Of a stretch of 64,000 nucleotides of DNA, positions 27,637-36,219 are shown piece after piece. Origin of the DNA: JADKHC01 sp047600805 (GTDB lineage: Bacteria > Verrucomicrobiota > Verrucomicrobiia > Opitutales > Opitutaceae); the NCBI GenBank assembly GCA_047600805.1, contig JASGKG010000001.1, positions 2,356,001 through 2,420,000 on the forward strand, in the 5' to 3' direction. The position numbers and the translations under genes were made by a program. Within the stretch, counting starts at the first letter, position 1. Each line of letters starts with the position of its first letter. The notes under the pieces were generated by a model. The model was not told the origin of the DNA and did no database searches. It saw only the letters and a list, made by a program, of their open reading frames with translations.

Positions 27637-30090
27637 ATGTTGCGTTTGCTTTTACCGCCCAACCTCGCCGCCGCCGCGCCTCGCGACGCGATTGCCGTAA
27701 AGGTTGAGCTAAACCTAAACGCACCGCCGTCGCAGGAGCTGCTTCCGGCTCTCGCTCTACTCCAAAGCTGGTGCGGCACGCCTACTCCGCCCGCTTTTCT
27801 TCAACTCAAGCGTTCGCAACTTCGCCAGCTGGTCACCGTTCTCAACGGTCAGTCTGTTTTCTTCTGGGTCAACGCACCCCAGTCGCCGCTGCTTTGGGTC
27901 GGCCCTCTGCTTCGCGGCGTGTCAGAACACCTCAACGAGCCGGAAGCGCCAAAACCGACGGTATCCGGCTACCTGCCGCCAGGCGTCGCGCCCCGTTCAC
28001 AGACATCTTCAAATCCCGCCACCGCCCGAGCATCCGCTCGCCCCACGACCACGCCGCTGACCGTCGATGGCTCCGAGCACTATCTTTCGATCTCGTTGCC
28101 TTCTCGAGAGAGCGTTTCTTACTCCTCGGCTCTCGATTTGGTGAAATCAAATGGTTTTGTACTGGAGCCTTCGAATCGCAAATGGTGGCTCCGAGACCGC
28201 CATAAAACGCTCAACTTTCTTGCCACCCATGGCGATCGCTTGCGCGACGAGTTCCATGCCGAGTTCACCGCGAATTTCGAGAAAAACACCGCGCGCCTGC
28301 AGCAGGCGGAGGTCGTCTGCGACGCGATCGACAACGGCAATGGCTTCAACGTCACCCTCGCGCTGCGCGCCGGCAAAGTTCCTGAGGATCAGCTTCTTTC
28401 CGCCGCCGCATCCAACCGCGGCTATGTCGAAGCTGATGGTCGCGTCTTTCTCGTTTCGCCCACACAGTTACAAGACCTAGCCAAGGCTCAGCGCGCGCTG
28501 GCCGGCGATTCCGGTGCAGGCATCACCACAGCGCGTACTCACAAAGTCACTACGGCTCGCCTCGCGGAAGCCGAAGCCGTGATCGAAGAGATCGCCCCGC
28601 ACTTTCAACCACCGTCCGCTTGGCGTGAGCGGAGCGAAGCTCTTCGGAATCTCTCCAAGCTCACACCTGCCCCGATTCCGGCGGCGTTCGACGCCCAACT
28701 TCGTTCCTACCAAAGGCTCGGCGCCGCTTGGCTCTGGCATTTGTATCAGCATCGTCTGGGGGGAATCCTCGCCGACGAAATGGGCCTCGGCAAAACTCTG
28801 CAAGCTCTCGCCGTACTAGCCGCTCTCAAGGAAAAATCAGGGGGCGCATCGCAAGCCTCCCTGGTCATCTGCCCCGCCTCACTCGTCGAAAACTGGCGAC
28901 GCGAAGCTGCGCGTTTTACGCCACAGTTGAATGTCTTCATTCATCACGCCGCCAATCGTCTCTCCAAAGCGACCGACTTTGCCGGTATCGATCTAGTCGT
29001 CACGTCTTACGGCACACTCGCCCGCGATCGCGACTTGTTTAGCGAAGCAGAACTCGCCTGCCTGATCGCTGACGAAGCGCAGCACCTGAAAAACCGGCGA
29101 ACACAAAACGCCCAAGCGCTTCGCTCGCTCAACGCCCGAGGCCGTTTCCTGCTCACCGGTACGCCGCTGGAAAACAGCATCGACGATCTGCGTTCCCTTT
29201 TCGAGGTACTCATGCCGGGTTACCTCGACAAAATCCCGCCGGGCACGCGCGGCGACGAACGTCTCTGGTACGACGACCGCCTCCGCGCCAAAACCGCACC
29301 TTATATTCTCCGCCGCACCAAACAGGCCGTCGCGCCCGAACTTCCGGCGAAGATCGAGCAGGTGCTCTATTGCGAACTCTCGTCCACACAAACCGCCCTT
29401 TATCGACAAGTGCAGGAAGAGTCGGAGCGAGCGTTAATGGACCTCGAAGCCAGCGGCGCTTCAGAGAACGCGATCCGCTTCGCCACGCTCACGCAGCTTT
29501 TGCGCCTGCGCCAGGTTTGCTGCGACCCACGATTGCTGCCGAACGTGAAAAATGCCGACGCCTCGGCAACCGACTCCGCCAAGCTCGATGCTTTTCGCGA
29601 GCTCCTCGCAGAGGCTGTCGACGACGGCCACCGCCTGCTCGTGTTTTCGCAGTTCACCTCGCTTTTGGGGTTGCTGCGCGCGGAACTCGAATCCCAAGAA
29701 ACGCCGTTCTGTTATCTCGACGGTTCAATGCCGCCGAAGTCACGCCAGGCCGAAGTCGACCGTTTTAACCAGTCGGCCGAGATACCGATCTTTCTCATAT
29801 CTCTAAAAGCAGGTGGCACCGGCCTAAACCTCACCAGCGCCGACACCGTCATCCATTTCGATCCTTGGTGGAATCCGGCGGTAGAAGCTCAAGCCACCGA
29901 CCGCGCCCACCGCATCGGACAAACACGCGTGGTGACCAGCTATAAACTGATTTGCACAGGAACGGTGGAGGAAAAAGTTCTCCAGCTCCAGGAAAGCAAA
30001 CGCGCCCTGCTCGCGGATGTCTTCGAAGCCAGCGACGCCGCAGCCGCCAAGCTCTCGTTGGCCGATCTCAAGTCGTTGCTCGCGAGTTGA
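27637..30090 (+). CDS. SNF2/SWI2-family DNA helicase-like ATPase
   Basis: 817-aa protein. The C-terminal two-thirds is a complete SNF2 motor: motif I DEMGLGKT (about residues 381-388), Ia VICPASLVENWRREA, motif II DEAQH (about 477), motif III LLTGTPLEN, motif V AGGTGLNLTSADTVIHFDPW and motif VI QATDRAHRIGQ. The N-terminal 330 residues are family-specific and include a Pro/Thr-rich stretch. Motif II is DEAQ where DEAH/DEGH is more common. Bacterial SNF2 proteins of this type (HepA/RapA-like or DISARM/Z1-unrelated) act on DNA or RNA polymerase; the role here is unknown. It is divergent from the buf operon. Confidence 0.9.
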   Translation: MLRLLLPPNLAAAAPRDAIAVKVELNLNAPPSQELLPALALLQSWCGTPTPPAFLQLKRSQLRQLVTVLNGQSVFFWVNAPQSPLLWVGPLLRGVSEHLNEPEAPKPTVSGYLPPGVAPRSQTSSNPATARASARPTTTPLTVDGSEHYLSISLPSRESVSYSSALDLVKSNGFVLEPSNRKWWLRDRHKTLNFLATHGDRLRDEFHAEFTANFEKNTARLQQAEVVCDAIDNGNGFNVTLALRAGKVPEDQLLSAAASNRGYVEADGRVFLVSPTQLQDLAKAQRALAGDSGAGITTARTHKVTTARLAEAEAVIEEIAPHFQPPSAWRERSEALRNLSKLTPAPIPAAFDAQLRSYQRLGAAWLWHLYQHRLGGILADEMGLGKTLQALAVLAALKEKSGGASQASLVICPASLVENWRREAARFTPQLNVFIHHAANRLSKATDFAGIDLVVTSYGTLARDRDLFSEAELACLIADEAQHLKNRRTQNAQALRSLNARGRFLLTGTPLENSIDDLRSLFEVLMPGYLDKIPPGTRGDERLWYDDRLRAKTAPYILRRTKQAVAPELPAKIEQVLYCELSSTQTALYRQVQEESERALMDLEASGASENAIRFATLTQLLRLRQVCCDPRLLPNVKNADASATDSAKLDAFRELLAEAVDDGHRLLVFSQFTSLLGLLRAELESQETPFCYLDGSMPPKSRQAEVDRFNQSAEIPIFLISLKAGGTGLNLTSADTVIHFDPWWNPAVEAQATDRAHRIGQTRVVTSYKLICTGTVEEKVLQLQESKRALLADVFEASDAAAAKLSLADLKSLLAS

Positions 30091-30099
30091 GCGAAGATC

Positions 30100-30734
30100 A
30101 TGAGCCGCACCGATCTCCCACACTGGATTCAGGTTTGGAGCGACTTGCATGCCGTTGGCGATCCTCTTGTTTGGTACAAGCGGCTGGCCAAAGCATATTC
30201 GGAGCCGGATCGATACTACCACAATCTCCAACATCTCGAGGAATGCCTGCTGGCACTCGATACCGCCCGGACGCAGGCCGCCTCCCAGCATTCATCGAAG
30301 CCGCCCTCTGGTTTCACGATGCGATCTATGATCCGCGGTCCAGCACCAACGAAGAAGACAGTGCCGCACTAGCCGCCGATTGTTTTTCCACCGCAAGCCT
30401 GCCCCCGGCCCACATCGCGGCGATTCGCCAGCTCATCCTTTCCACCAAAACGCATCACGCCGGAGAAAACACAGACGCCGCCCTCCTGATCGACGCCGAT
30501 CTCGCCATTTGCGGGCAGCCCACGTCTCGATTTCTCGAATACGAGAGTGGCATCAAGGCAGAATACGCTTGGGTGCCCGCAGCCACCTATGTCGAGAAAC
30601 GCGTCCAGATCCTCTCTAATTTTCTCGAACGCGCGGAGATTTACCGCACTGACTATTTCAAAGAGCATTATGAAGGGGCCGCCCGAACCAATTTAGGTCA
30701 GGCCATTTCAGCCCTGGGTGCAGCACGATCTTAA
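30100..30734 (+). pseudogene. HD-superfamily metal-dependent phosphohydrolase, frameshifted
   Basis: The N-terminal part in one frame reads WSDLHAVGDPLVWYKRL and EPDRYYHNLQHLEECLLALD. The rest is in the frame one base back: LPAFIEAALWFHDAIYDPRS, then STKTHHAG, IDADLAICG and YEKRVQILSNF-like sequence to the stop at 30734. Joined near 30283-30290 they make a normal HD protein of about 210 aa (YHNLxH, FHDAIYDP and DADLAILG motifs of this family). One base appears to be missing in the window sequence. A sequencing error or a recent inactivation are both possible. It starts 9 nt after the SNF2 stop. Confidence 0.75.
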
Positions 30735-30779
30735 GGCTTCACTCCGCCTGACATTCTAACGCCTCGCTTAAATAGCTGC

Positions 30780-30890
30780 ATGTCCGCCGACGCGAGCCCC
30801 TCACGTCCTTTTTCCGGCGAGATTCCCCGTAATTATACCTACCTTCAACAGGCATTCGAACAGAAACCATCCGCCAGCACTACGGTCTAG
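30780..30890 (+). CDS. Possible small ORF ahead of the PLD gene
   Basis: A 36-codon frame (ATG at 30780, TAG at 30888) encodes MSADASPSRPFSGEIPRNY and continues to QAFEQKPSASTTV. It ends 5 nt before the PLD start, so it could be a leader peptide coupled to that gene. No hydrophobic segment or known motif is visible. It may equally be chance or a remnant of a longer gene. Confidence 0.3.
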   Translation: MSADASPSRPFSGEIPRNYTYLQQAFEQKPSASTTV

Positions 30891-30895
30891 GCTAC

Positions 30896-32188
30896 ATGTT
30901 TACCCGTTTTCGCCGGCTTCGAAGACGTTGGCTCGTCGCCTTTGGCGTCGGCCTCGGCATATTCATCGCGGTCGCGAGCGCCAACTTCGTCCGTAGCGAG
31001 AAGAAGATTCAGCACATCGTTTTTTCGCCCTACGGCGTGGAGGACGCACAATTCGTCCGCGCCATCAACACCCTGCTCGGGCCGCCGCTCGTCGGCGGAA
31101 ATACCGTCACCGAACTTCTCAATGGCGACCAAATCTTTCCCGCCATGCTGGACGCCATCCACGGCGCGCAAAAGACCATCACGTTTGAGTCGTTCATCTA
31201 CTGGTCCGGCCGCACCGGCGAAGACTTCGCCAACGCGTTCTCCGAACGCGCCCGCGCCGGCGTAAAAGTACTTATCCTTCTCGACTGGTTAGGCTCGGTC
31301 AAAATGGAGTCTCGCTTGCTCGACCAGATGGACAAGGCAGGTTGCCAGATCGAACGCTACCACGCGCCCAAGTGGTACCACCTCACGCGCCTCAACAACC
31401 GAACCCATCGCAAGGTACTCGTTGTCGACGGGAAAATCGGCTTCACCGGAGGCGTGGGCATCGGCGACGAGTGGGCGGGCCACGCTCAAGACCCGCAGCA
31501 CTGGCGCGACACCCATTTCAAAGTCGTCGGCCCCGTCGTCGCGCAGATGCAAGCCGTCTTCATGGTGAACTGGATCAAGGCCCGCGCCACCGTCGAACAC
31601 ACGATCGAGTTTCTTCCGCCGCTCGAGCCGGCGGGAAACCAGTTCGCGCAGATGTTTCACAGCTCGCCCGACGAAGGCAGCGAGAACATCCGCCTGATGT
31701 ACCTGCTGTCGATTGCCGCCGCGCGACGCTCGATTTTGCTCGAGCAGTCCTACTTTGTCCCTGACGACTTGGTTGTGCGCATGCTGGTGGACGCAGCGAC
31801 ACGCGGCGTGGCGGTCAACGTCATCGTCCCCGGCGAGCACACCGACACGCCCCACGTGCGGCAGGCGAGCCGCTCGCGTTGGGAAGCGTTGCTGAAAGCC
31901 GGCGTGCGAATCTTTGAGTACAAACCGACAAACCTTCACGCAAAAATCATGGTCGTGGACGGCATCTGGTCTTCTGTCGGCTCGACGAATTTCGACAACC
32001 GCGCCTTCCGCATCAACGATGAGGCCAACCTCAACGTTTACGACCGCGCCTTCGCCGCCCAAATGGAGCAGACACTCGCCAAAGATCGCGCGCTCGCCCG
32101 AGAAGTCTCTTACGAAGAATGGCGCGACCGCCCTTGGTACGTGAAACTCACCGACCGTTTCTGGGCGCTCTTCCGCCAGCAACTCTGA
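30896..32188 (+). CDS. Cardiolipin synthase-like phospholipase D protein
   Basis: 430-aa protein with one N-terminal transmembrane helix (RRWLVAFGVGLGIFIAVASA) and two PLD domains. Both HKD motifs are intact: HRKVLVVDGKIGFTGG (about residue 171) and LHAKIMVVDGIWSSVGSTN (about 347). This is the bacterial ClsA/ClsB layout, which joins phosphatidylglycerol molecules into cardiolipin at the inner membrane. A single N-terminal helix rather than two is closer to ClsB/YwjE-type enzymes. Nothing nearby links it to a specific pathway. Confidence 0.9.
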   Translation: MFTRFRRLRRRWLVAFGVGLGIFIAVASANFVRSEKKIQHIVFSPYGVEDAQFVRAINTLLGPPLVGGNTVTELLNGDQIFPAMLDAIHGAQKTITFESFIYWSGRTGEDFANAFSERARAGVKVLILLDWLGSVKMESRLLDQMDKAGCQIERYHAPKWYHLTRLNNRTHRKVLVVDGKIGFTGGVGIGDEWAGHAQDPQHWRDTHFKVVGPVVAQMQAVFMVNWIKARATVEHTIEFLPPLEPAGNQFAQMFHSSPDEGSENIRLMYLLSIAAARRSILLEQSYFVPDDLVVRMLVDAATRGVAVNVIVPGEHTDTPHVRQASRSRWEALLKAGVRIFEYKPTNLHAKIMVVDGIWSSVGSTNFDNRAFRINDEANLNVYDRAFAAQMEQTLAKDRALAREVSYEEWRDRPWYVKLTDRFWALFRQQL

Positions 32189-32429
32189 GCGGCTGAGGGC
32201 TGTTCTAGTTTTGCGTCCCCACAGCTCCGCAACCCCTGTGAACGGGCCATTTTCGCCGCGCCACGATCGCCGCAGACAGCGCCACAATTAACTCTAACTC
32301 CCAACAATCGCCCCGGCACGCTCAACAACGAGGGCGAACGTCACCGCAATTAAACGCGACTGTTCTGCAAAGCGCCCAAACCACCGCGCAATGAACATCC
32401 GACGGCACTGCCACGGCCCCGAACATTCG

Positions 32430-32492
32430 TTCAATGAGCGCAGACAGGCGTTCAATTGAGACAGACAAGGCTGCAATTGAGACTGACAGCAC
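32430..32492. repeat. Three 21-bp tandem repeats
   Basis: Units at 32430, 32451 and 32472: TTCAATGAGCGCAGACAGGCG (first 20 bases compared), TTCAATTGAGACAGACAAGG and TGCAATTGAGACTGACAGCA. The period is exactly 21 bp, so the repeat stays in frame. On the - strand it would encode heptads of the form LSVSIAA, LSVSIER, LSALIER. It may be the remnant of a coiled-coil gene. Confidence 0.5.
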
Positions 32493-32562
32493 TTCAAAAC
32501 AGGCGAGAAGCGCCCCAAAAGTGCCTCCAACCCGGTGGCTAAGCCCGACAACACGGCAATAA

Positions 32563-32589
32563 AAAAGCCGCTGATAAGCAGCAGCTTTT
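32563..32589 (-). terminator. Original tRNA-Gly terminator, displaced by the island
   Basis: In - strand RNA the arms GCUGCU (plus 32580-32585) and AGCGGC (plus 32567-32572) pair with one G-U, and the stem is followed by six U. It stands just beyond the 3' tRNA-Gly fragment, where the terminator of the tRNA would have been before the island inserted. Confidence 0.55.
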
Positions 32590-32592
32590 AAG

Positions 32593-32622
32593 AAAATGGA
32601 GCGGGCGAAGAGACTCGAACTC
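32593..32622. repeat. Left attachment site of the island
   Basis: 30 bp identical to 38377-38406. It starts AAAATGGAGCGGGCG and ends CTCGAACTC, and matches the T-arm and acceptor 3' half of tRNA-Gly including CCA. Bases outside differ (G against C on the left, A against T on the right), which sets the edges. Confidence 0.9.
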
Positions 32623-32811
32623 AATAACCAAAGTTTGGATGTGCCGATGCCTTCGCAAGTTATAGAATCAGCAACACCCGCCGACACACAATTGAGCACA
32701 CAAGCCGGTTTGGAGCTGGCTGAAATCATTTCCGCTTGGCCACGGCTGCGTCCCGAGATACGCACAGCTGTGCTCACGTTGGTGCGCGTGGCGGCTGGTG
32801 TCGTGAAGTGA
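32623..32811 (+). pseudogene. Stranded C-terminal coding tail of the island integrase
   Basis: Reading through the left att site in the same frame as the integrase reads through the right one (MERAKRLEL), this segment encodes 62 residues to a TGA at 32809. It contains LAEIISAWPRLRPEIRTAVL and LVRVAAG, resembling the AWPxLPExIRxxIxxLVxAA motif I recall at the end of some integrases of this type. In the excised circle it would be joined in frame to the integrase at 37129, giving about 488 aa. In the integrated state shown here it has no start of its own except the ATG inside the repeat. Confidence 0.6.
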
Positions 32812-32868
32812 CGCAGAGTATCACACCATCCACGAGTGCAGCCGGCACGCATTCAACGCTTGCCAATC

Positions 32869-32894
32869 GATAAAGCGTTACGTAACGTTTTATC
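32869..32894. promoter_or_regulatory. 26-bp palindrome abutting a start codon (candidate operator)
   Basis: Half-sites GATAAAGCGTTAC (32869-32881) and GTAACGTTTTATC (32882-32894) are complementary at 12 of 13 positions with no spacer. The palindrome ends at the base before the ATG at 32895 and covers the place of a Shine-Dalgarno site, none of which is seen. It fits an autoregulatory operator of a toxin-antitoxin-like pair, or an RNA hairpin that hides the start. Confidence 0.6.
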
Positions 32895-33443
32895 ATGCCA
32901 TACGAAGCTTTAAATCGAGGGCGAATCACCCAGGCGCTGCGTCGCTTGGGCGAGCTTGCTCGCGAAGAAGGCGTGACACTGGAAGTTTCACTCTACGGAG
33001 GCGCAGTCTTTACACTGGTGTACGGTTCACGCGATGCGACCAAGGATGTCGATGCGCTGGTCCTACCCGCAGCCGTCGCGCAGAAGTTGGCAAAAAAAGT
33101 AGCGACGGAACTCGATCTGCCAGAGGACTGGCTGAACGATAACGTGAAGCAGTTTCTCGCCGAGAAAGAGGCCAAGCGTGAATTAGCCGGAGACGAGTTC
33201 GGTGAAGGACTGCGGATCAGCGTTCCCACCGCGCAATACCTGTTGGCGATGAAACTCCGCGCCTGCCGCCCTCCCCTGCCGGGCTACGCCGGCGACTACG
33301 CCGACATCCGTTTTCTGGTCACAAAGATGAATCTCAAATCAGTAGAAGCCGCCGAAACCATTCACGACAAATTTTTCCCTCACGACGCGCTCTCGAAAGG
33401 CGCCAGGGAAGTCGTCGCATCCGCTCTCAAACCGTCAAAATGA
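32895..33443 (+). CDS. DUF6036/AbiEii-like nucleotidyltransferase
   Basis: 182-aa protein with the nucleotidyltransferase core motif SLYGGAVFTLVYGSRDATKDVDAL, that is GG plus a DxD-type pair (about residues 33-56). A later region, SVPTAQYLLAMKLRACR followed by GDYADIRFLV, matches the DUF6036/AbiEii arrangement (MKLxAxRxxRDxxDI). The last four bases overlap the next start (ATGA). In AbiE and related type IV toxin-antitoxin systems such enzymes act as the toxin by modifying tRNA or proteins. Calling this one a toxin is inference from family and context. Confidence 0.75.
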   Translation: MPYEALNRGRITQALRRLGELAREEGVTLEVSLYGGAVFTLVYGSRDATKDVDALVLPAAVAQKLAKKVATELDLPEDWLNDNVKQFLAEKEAKRELAGDEFGEGLRISVPTAQYLLAMKLRACRPPLPGYAGDYADIRFLVTKMNLKSVEAAETIHDKFFPHDALSKGAREVVASALKPSK

Positions 33444-33964
33444 ACCAACGCCCGTCAACTCTCAAAGCCGTAGCCGAACGATCGGAGTCACTCGCTGACT
33501 TCGGACGGCACCTGCGTGACTGGCTCCACGAGCTGCGGCTTGTTTCGTCACGTCCACTCGCTGCCGTTGCGGTCGCCGAGGAGCCGCCGCGCTTGAGCCG
33601 CAAGTTCGCCCAAGGAAAAGTCGCCGACGCCTGGCTCGCCGCCTACGCAGAGCACCTGGCGGTCAAAGCGGGTATCCAACCACCCAACTGGGTTTTCACT
33701 TCCTCTCGCGTCCTTACCGAACCAATCTTTAATGAGCAAAACGAAAGCCCCGGCCTGCGTGCGCTCGCGCTCGCAAACGCCCCGCTGGCCTTCAAGCGCC
33801 GCAACATTTATACGCCATCGGTAGATTTGCCGCTTTCGCTGCATGCAGGGCGTCCTCGCAAAGCAGCGCTCGAAAAACGTCAAACCAATGCCGAACGCCA
33901 GCGCCGCTTTAGGGAAAAGCGCGCCGCTGAGTTCAAAGCGCTGCGCAAACTGTTGCGAAAATAA
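33440..33964 (+). CDS. Partner of the nucleotidyltransferase (putative antitoxin/regulator)
   Basis: 174-aa protein coupled to the upstream gene by ATGA. The central block PNWVFTSSRVLTEPIF, ALANAPLAFKRRNIY resembles proteins that commonly sit beside DUF6036 genes. The C-terminus is strongly basic: an AT-hook-like AGRPRKA, then NAERQRRFREKRAAEFKALR, which could bind DNA. It is a candidate to bind the palindrome at 32869. The usual order in such pairs is regulator first, here it is second. No helix-turn-helix is obvious in the N-terminal half. Confidence 0.6.
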   Translation: MNQRPSTLKAVAERSESLADFGRHLRDWLHELRLVSSRPLAAVAVAEEPPRLSRKFAQGKVADAWLAAYAEHLAVKAGIQPPNWVFTSSRVLTEPIFNEQNESPGLRALALANAPLAFKRRNIYTPSVDLPLSLHAGRPRKAALEKRQTNAERQRRFREKRAAEFKALRKLLRK

Positions 33965-34195
33965 GTAGAATCCCCCTCGGAAACTAGGGGATCGATTACT
34001 TGCGTTAAGCGATCTCCTGGGCGGGTACGGCCGTTGCAGAGCATTTTTCGCCGATAGTCTCTCGGCAAAACTATCTGTTTGCCAATCTCTGTCGGATTAA
34101 ATCGAACGGCAATTTGAGAAAAAGTCACAGTTGCAGCCCATAAATCCAGCTTTTCCGCTAGCCAAAAGGCATCAACCGTGCTTTTTTCACACATA

Positions 34196-35575
34196 ATGCT
34201 CCTCTCCTTCTCCCTGTCTAACTTTCGCTCTTTCTTCGGCGAACAGACATTGTCGCTTGTTGCAAGCCCTCGGCATTCGGATCACCCCGAGCACTTGGTT
34301 ACCGTACCAAATCTTGAACAAAAGCTACTTCCAATCGCAGTGATTTACGGAGCGAATGGAGCCGGCAAATCCAATCTCATAAATGGGCTTCGTTTTGTTG
34401 AGCAGTTGGTCCTCGAAGGCACAGAGCCTAAAAGTAAGATTGGTTCGAAACCGTTCCTGCTAGGAAAAGATACAGCCCAAAAAGAATCCGCGTTTGAGAT
34501 CAGATTTGTTAACGAGCAACATGTATTCACGTTCGGATTTACCCTAAACGACTCTACAATACTGACTGAATGGCTTTCGCTCATGTCAGGAGACAAGGAA
34601 CAGAGTATATACGAAAGGGTAACTAATACGGACAATAGTGTTAAAATCGAAGCTGGAAAGGTTCTAACTGACTTAAAACACGGCGACCATTCGAAGATAG
34701 TCGCGTTGGCCGAAATAGGAACTCGATCAAACCAACTGTTTCTAGCAACTATTCGCGAGAACATTGATGATATATCACAGGGTCCATTAGTAAAGGCGGC
34801 TTTGGACTGGTTTGCATCTGTATTAACTATAATCGAAGCCGAATCTCATTTTGGAGGGCTGGCAAAGTGGCTTACAGAAGACGATGTATTTAAAGAATTC
34901 GCAGGAGACTTCTTGCGCGAAGCATCCACTGGAGTTGGCGCCCTTCGGGCCTCAAACATTAAGCTATCTGAGGAGCAATTGAAAAACATGCCAGCGTCCA
35001 TTGCTAAATTGATCGAAGAAGCTGCAGAGAGAAAAGAAAACTCATCTTTCGCTTTTGGAGACGACGACACTGAACTTATTGTAGAGAAAGGTAAGGATTC
35101 TCAATTAAGCCTTAGAGTGATTCACTCTATTCATAAAAGGAGTGATGGCGAGATTGCAGTTCTACCATTCGAAGAAGAGTCTGATGGGACAAAACGCCTG
35201 GCGCGCCTAATTCCTGCCTTGTATAAGGCAAAGAAACAAAACCACGTTTTCGTGGTAGATGAGCTAGATCGGAGTTTGCATCCTTCACTATCGAAGAAAT
35301 TCCTTGAATGTTTCCTGCGACTGTGTGGTGGCAAAGAGAGCCAGCTGATTGTGACGACTCACGAATCAAACTTGATGGATTTAGATATACTCCGCCGAGA
35401 TGAACTCTGGTTTGCTGAAAAAGACGCTGCGTCGGCGTCTTCGCTATATTCACTTTCAGATTTTAAAATCCGAAAAGATCTGAAAATCGATAAAGGATAC
35501 CTACAAGGGAGGTTTGGAGCTATCCCATTCTTGGGCAACCTAGATCAATTGTGTACGGGTCCAAAATCCCGATGA
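34196..35575 (+). CDS. AAA ATPase of an AbiL-like defence pair (AbiLi-like)
   Basis: 459-aa SMC-type AAA protein (AAA_15/AAA_21). ATG at 34196 gives MLLSFSLSNFRSFFGEQTL, the typical start of the family; a GTG at 34178 would add six residues. Walker A is GANGAGKS (residues 53-60), the signature region EESDGTKRLARLIPAL, Walker B HVFVVDELDRSLHP (about 351) and the switch TTHESNLMD. The stop overlaps the RloB start. The pair AAA ATPase plus RloB is the make-up of AbiL abortive infection. Base composition is AT-rich compared with its neighbours, pointing to transfer. The 231 bp upstream have no gene and presumably hold its promoter. Confidence 0.85.
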   Translation: MLLSFSLSNFRSFFGEQTLSLVASPRHSDHPEHLVTVPNLEQKLLPIAVIYGANGAGKSNLINGLRFVEQLVLEGTEPKSKIGSKPFLLGKDTAQKESAFEIRFVNEQHVFTFGFTLNDSTILTEWLSLMSGDKEQSIYERVTNTDNSVKIEAGKVLTDLKHGDHSKIVALAEIGTRSNQLFLATIRENIDDISQGPLVKAALDWFASVLTIIEAESHFGGLAKWLTEDDVFKEFAGDFLREASTGVGALRASNIKLSEEQLKNMPASIAKLIEEAAERKENSSFAFGDDDTELIVEKGKDSQLSLRVIHSIHKRSDGEIAVLPFEEESDGTKRLARLIPALYKAKKQNHVFVVDELDRSLHPSLSKKFLECFLRLCGGKESQLIVTTHESNLMDLDILRRDELWFAEKDAASASSLYSLSDFKIRKDLKIDKGYLQGRFGAIPFLGNLDQLCTGPKSR

Positions 35576-36219
35576 GCCTTCTCAATCGTAAGCCTCGCCC
35601 GATCAGCCGTGCGTTGCTGAAAGAACGAGATGATCGGATATTTTTCGTTGCAACCGAGGACCGCTATGCAGCTGCGCAGTACCTTGGATTTCTTCGGGAG
35701 GCTCGTGTACATATAGTAGTCCTTCCTACCGAAGAAGGAATGGCATCCGCTGCATCACATGTTGTAGCTCGTTTGGCAGCCAAACACACCGAAGCCAAAA
35801 AGGAATGTGAAATTCTTGAAGATGATGAGTTCTGGATACTGGTTGATACTGATCACCAAATTAATGAAGCACACAAAAGCAGTTTTGTTGCAGCTCTTAA
35901 TGATGCCCGCGGAAGGGGCTTTAAAATTGCGGTTAGCAATCCTTGTTTTGAGCTTTGGTTGTTGTTGCATCACGAATCAGTCGAAAGAAATCGACCACTG
36001 AATGGATACTCTGCTGTGGAAGATCGCTTGCGAGCAAAACTGGGGGGCTACAACAAAACGAATCTCAAAGCCGAACACTTTCCACCTGATTTGAGAGTGG
36101 TGGCTATAGAGCGCGCACGTTCATTGGAAAATGACCCGAATAATCCCTCAGGCTATTGGCCGGACCCAATGGGTAGCAGGGTATATTTGCTATTAGAAGC
36201 GATATTGCGACTTCGCTGA
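35572..36219 (+). CDS. RloB-family protein of an AbiL-like defence pair (AbiLii-like)
   Basis: 215-aa protein from the ATG at 35572, coupled by ATGA to the ATPase stop. Features of RloB are a central acidic block DDEFWILVDTD and the highly conserved SNPCFELWLLLHH (about residues 122-134), a Toprim-like fold by family knowledge. The C-terminus NPSGYWPDPMGSRVYLLLEA is also typical. RloB proteins are thought to be nuclease-like effectors controlled by the ATPase; the target is unknown. AT-rich like its partner. Confidence 0.85.
   Translation: MSLLNRKPRPISRALLKERDDRIFFVATEDRYAAAQYLGFLREARVHIVVLPTEEGMASAASHVVARLAAKHTEAKKECEILEDDEFWILVDTDHQINEAHKSSFVAALNDARGRGFKIAVSNPCFELWLLLHHESVERNRPLNGYSAVEDRLRAKLGGYNKTNLKAEHFPPDLRVVAIERARSLENDPNNPSGYWPDPMGSRVYLLLEAILRLR

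Larger units (their letters stand above)
32189..32592. other. Non-coding gap left of the island (404 bp)
   Basis: No convincing gene. It holds three tandem copies of a degenerate 21-bp unit (32430-32492) and, at its right end, the terminator-like hairpin that originally followed tRNA-Gly. A long - strand open frame runs through it and across the att site into the island, which marks it as chance. Confidence 0.6.

Noticed and set aside
32322..32852. 176-codon - strand frame across the left att site
   Set aside because: It crosses the boundary between chromosome and island and has no ribosome site or domain.
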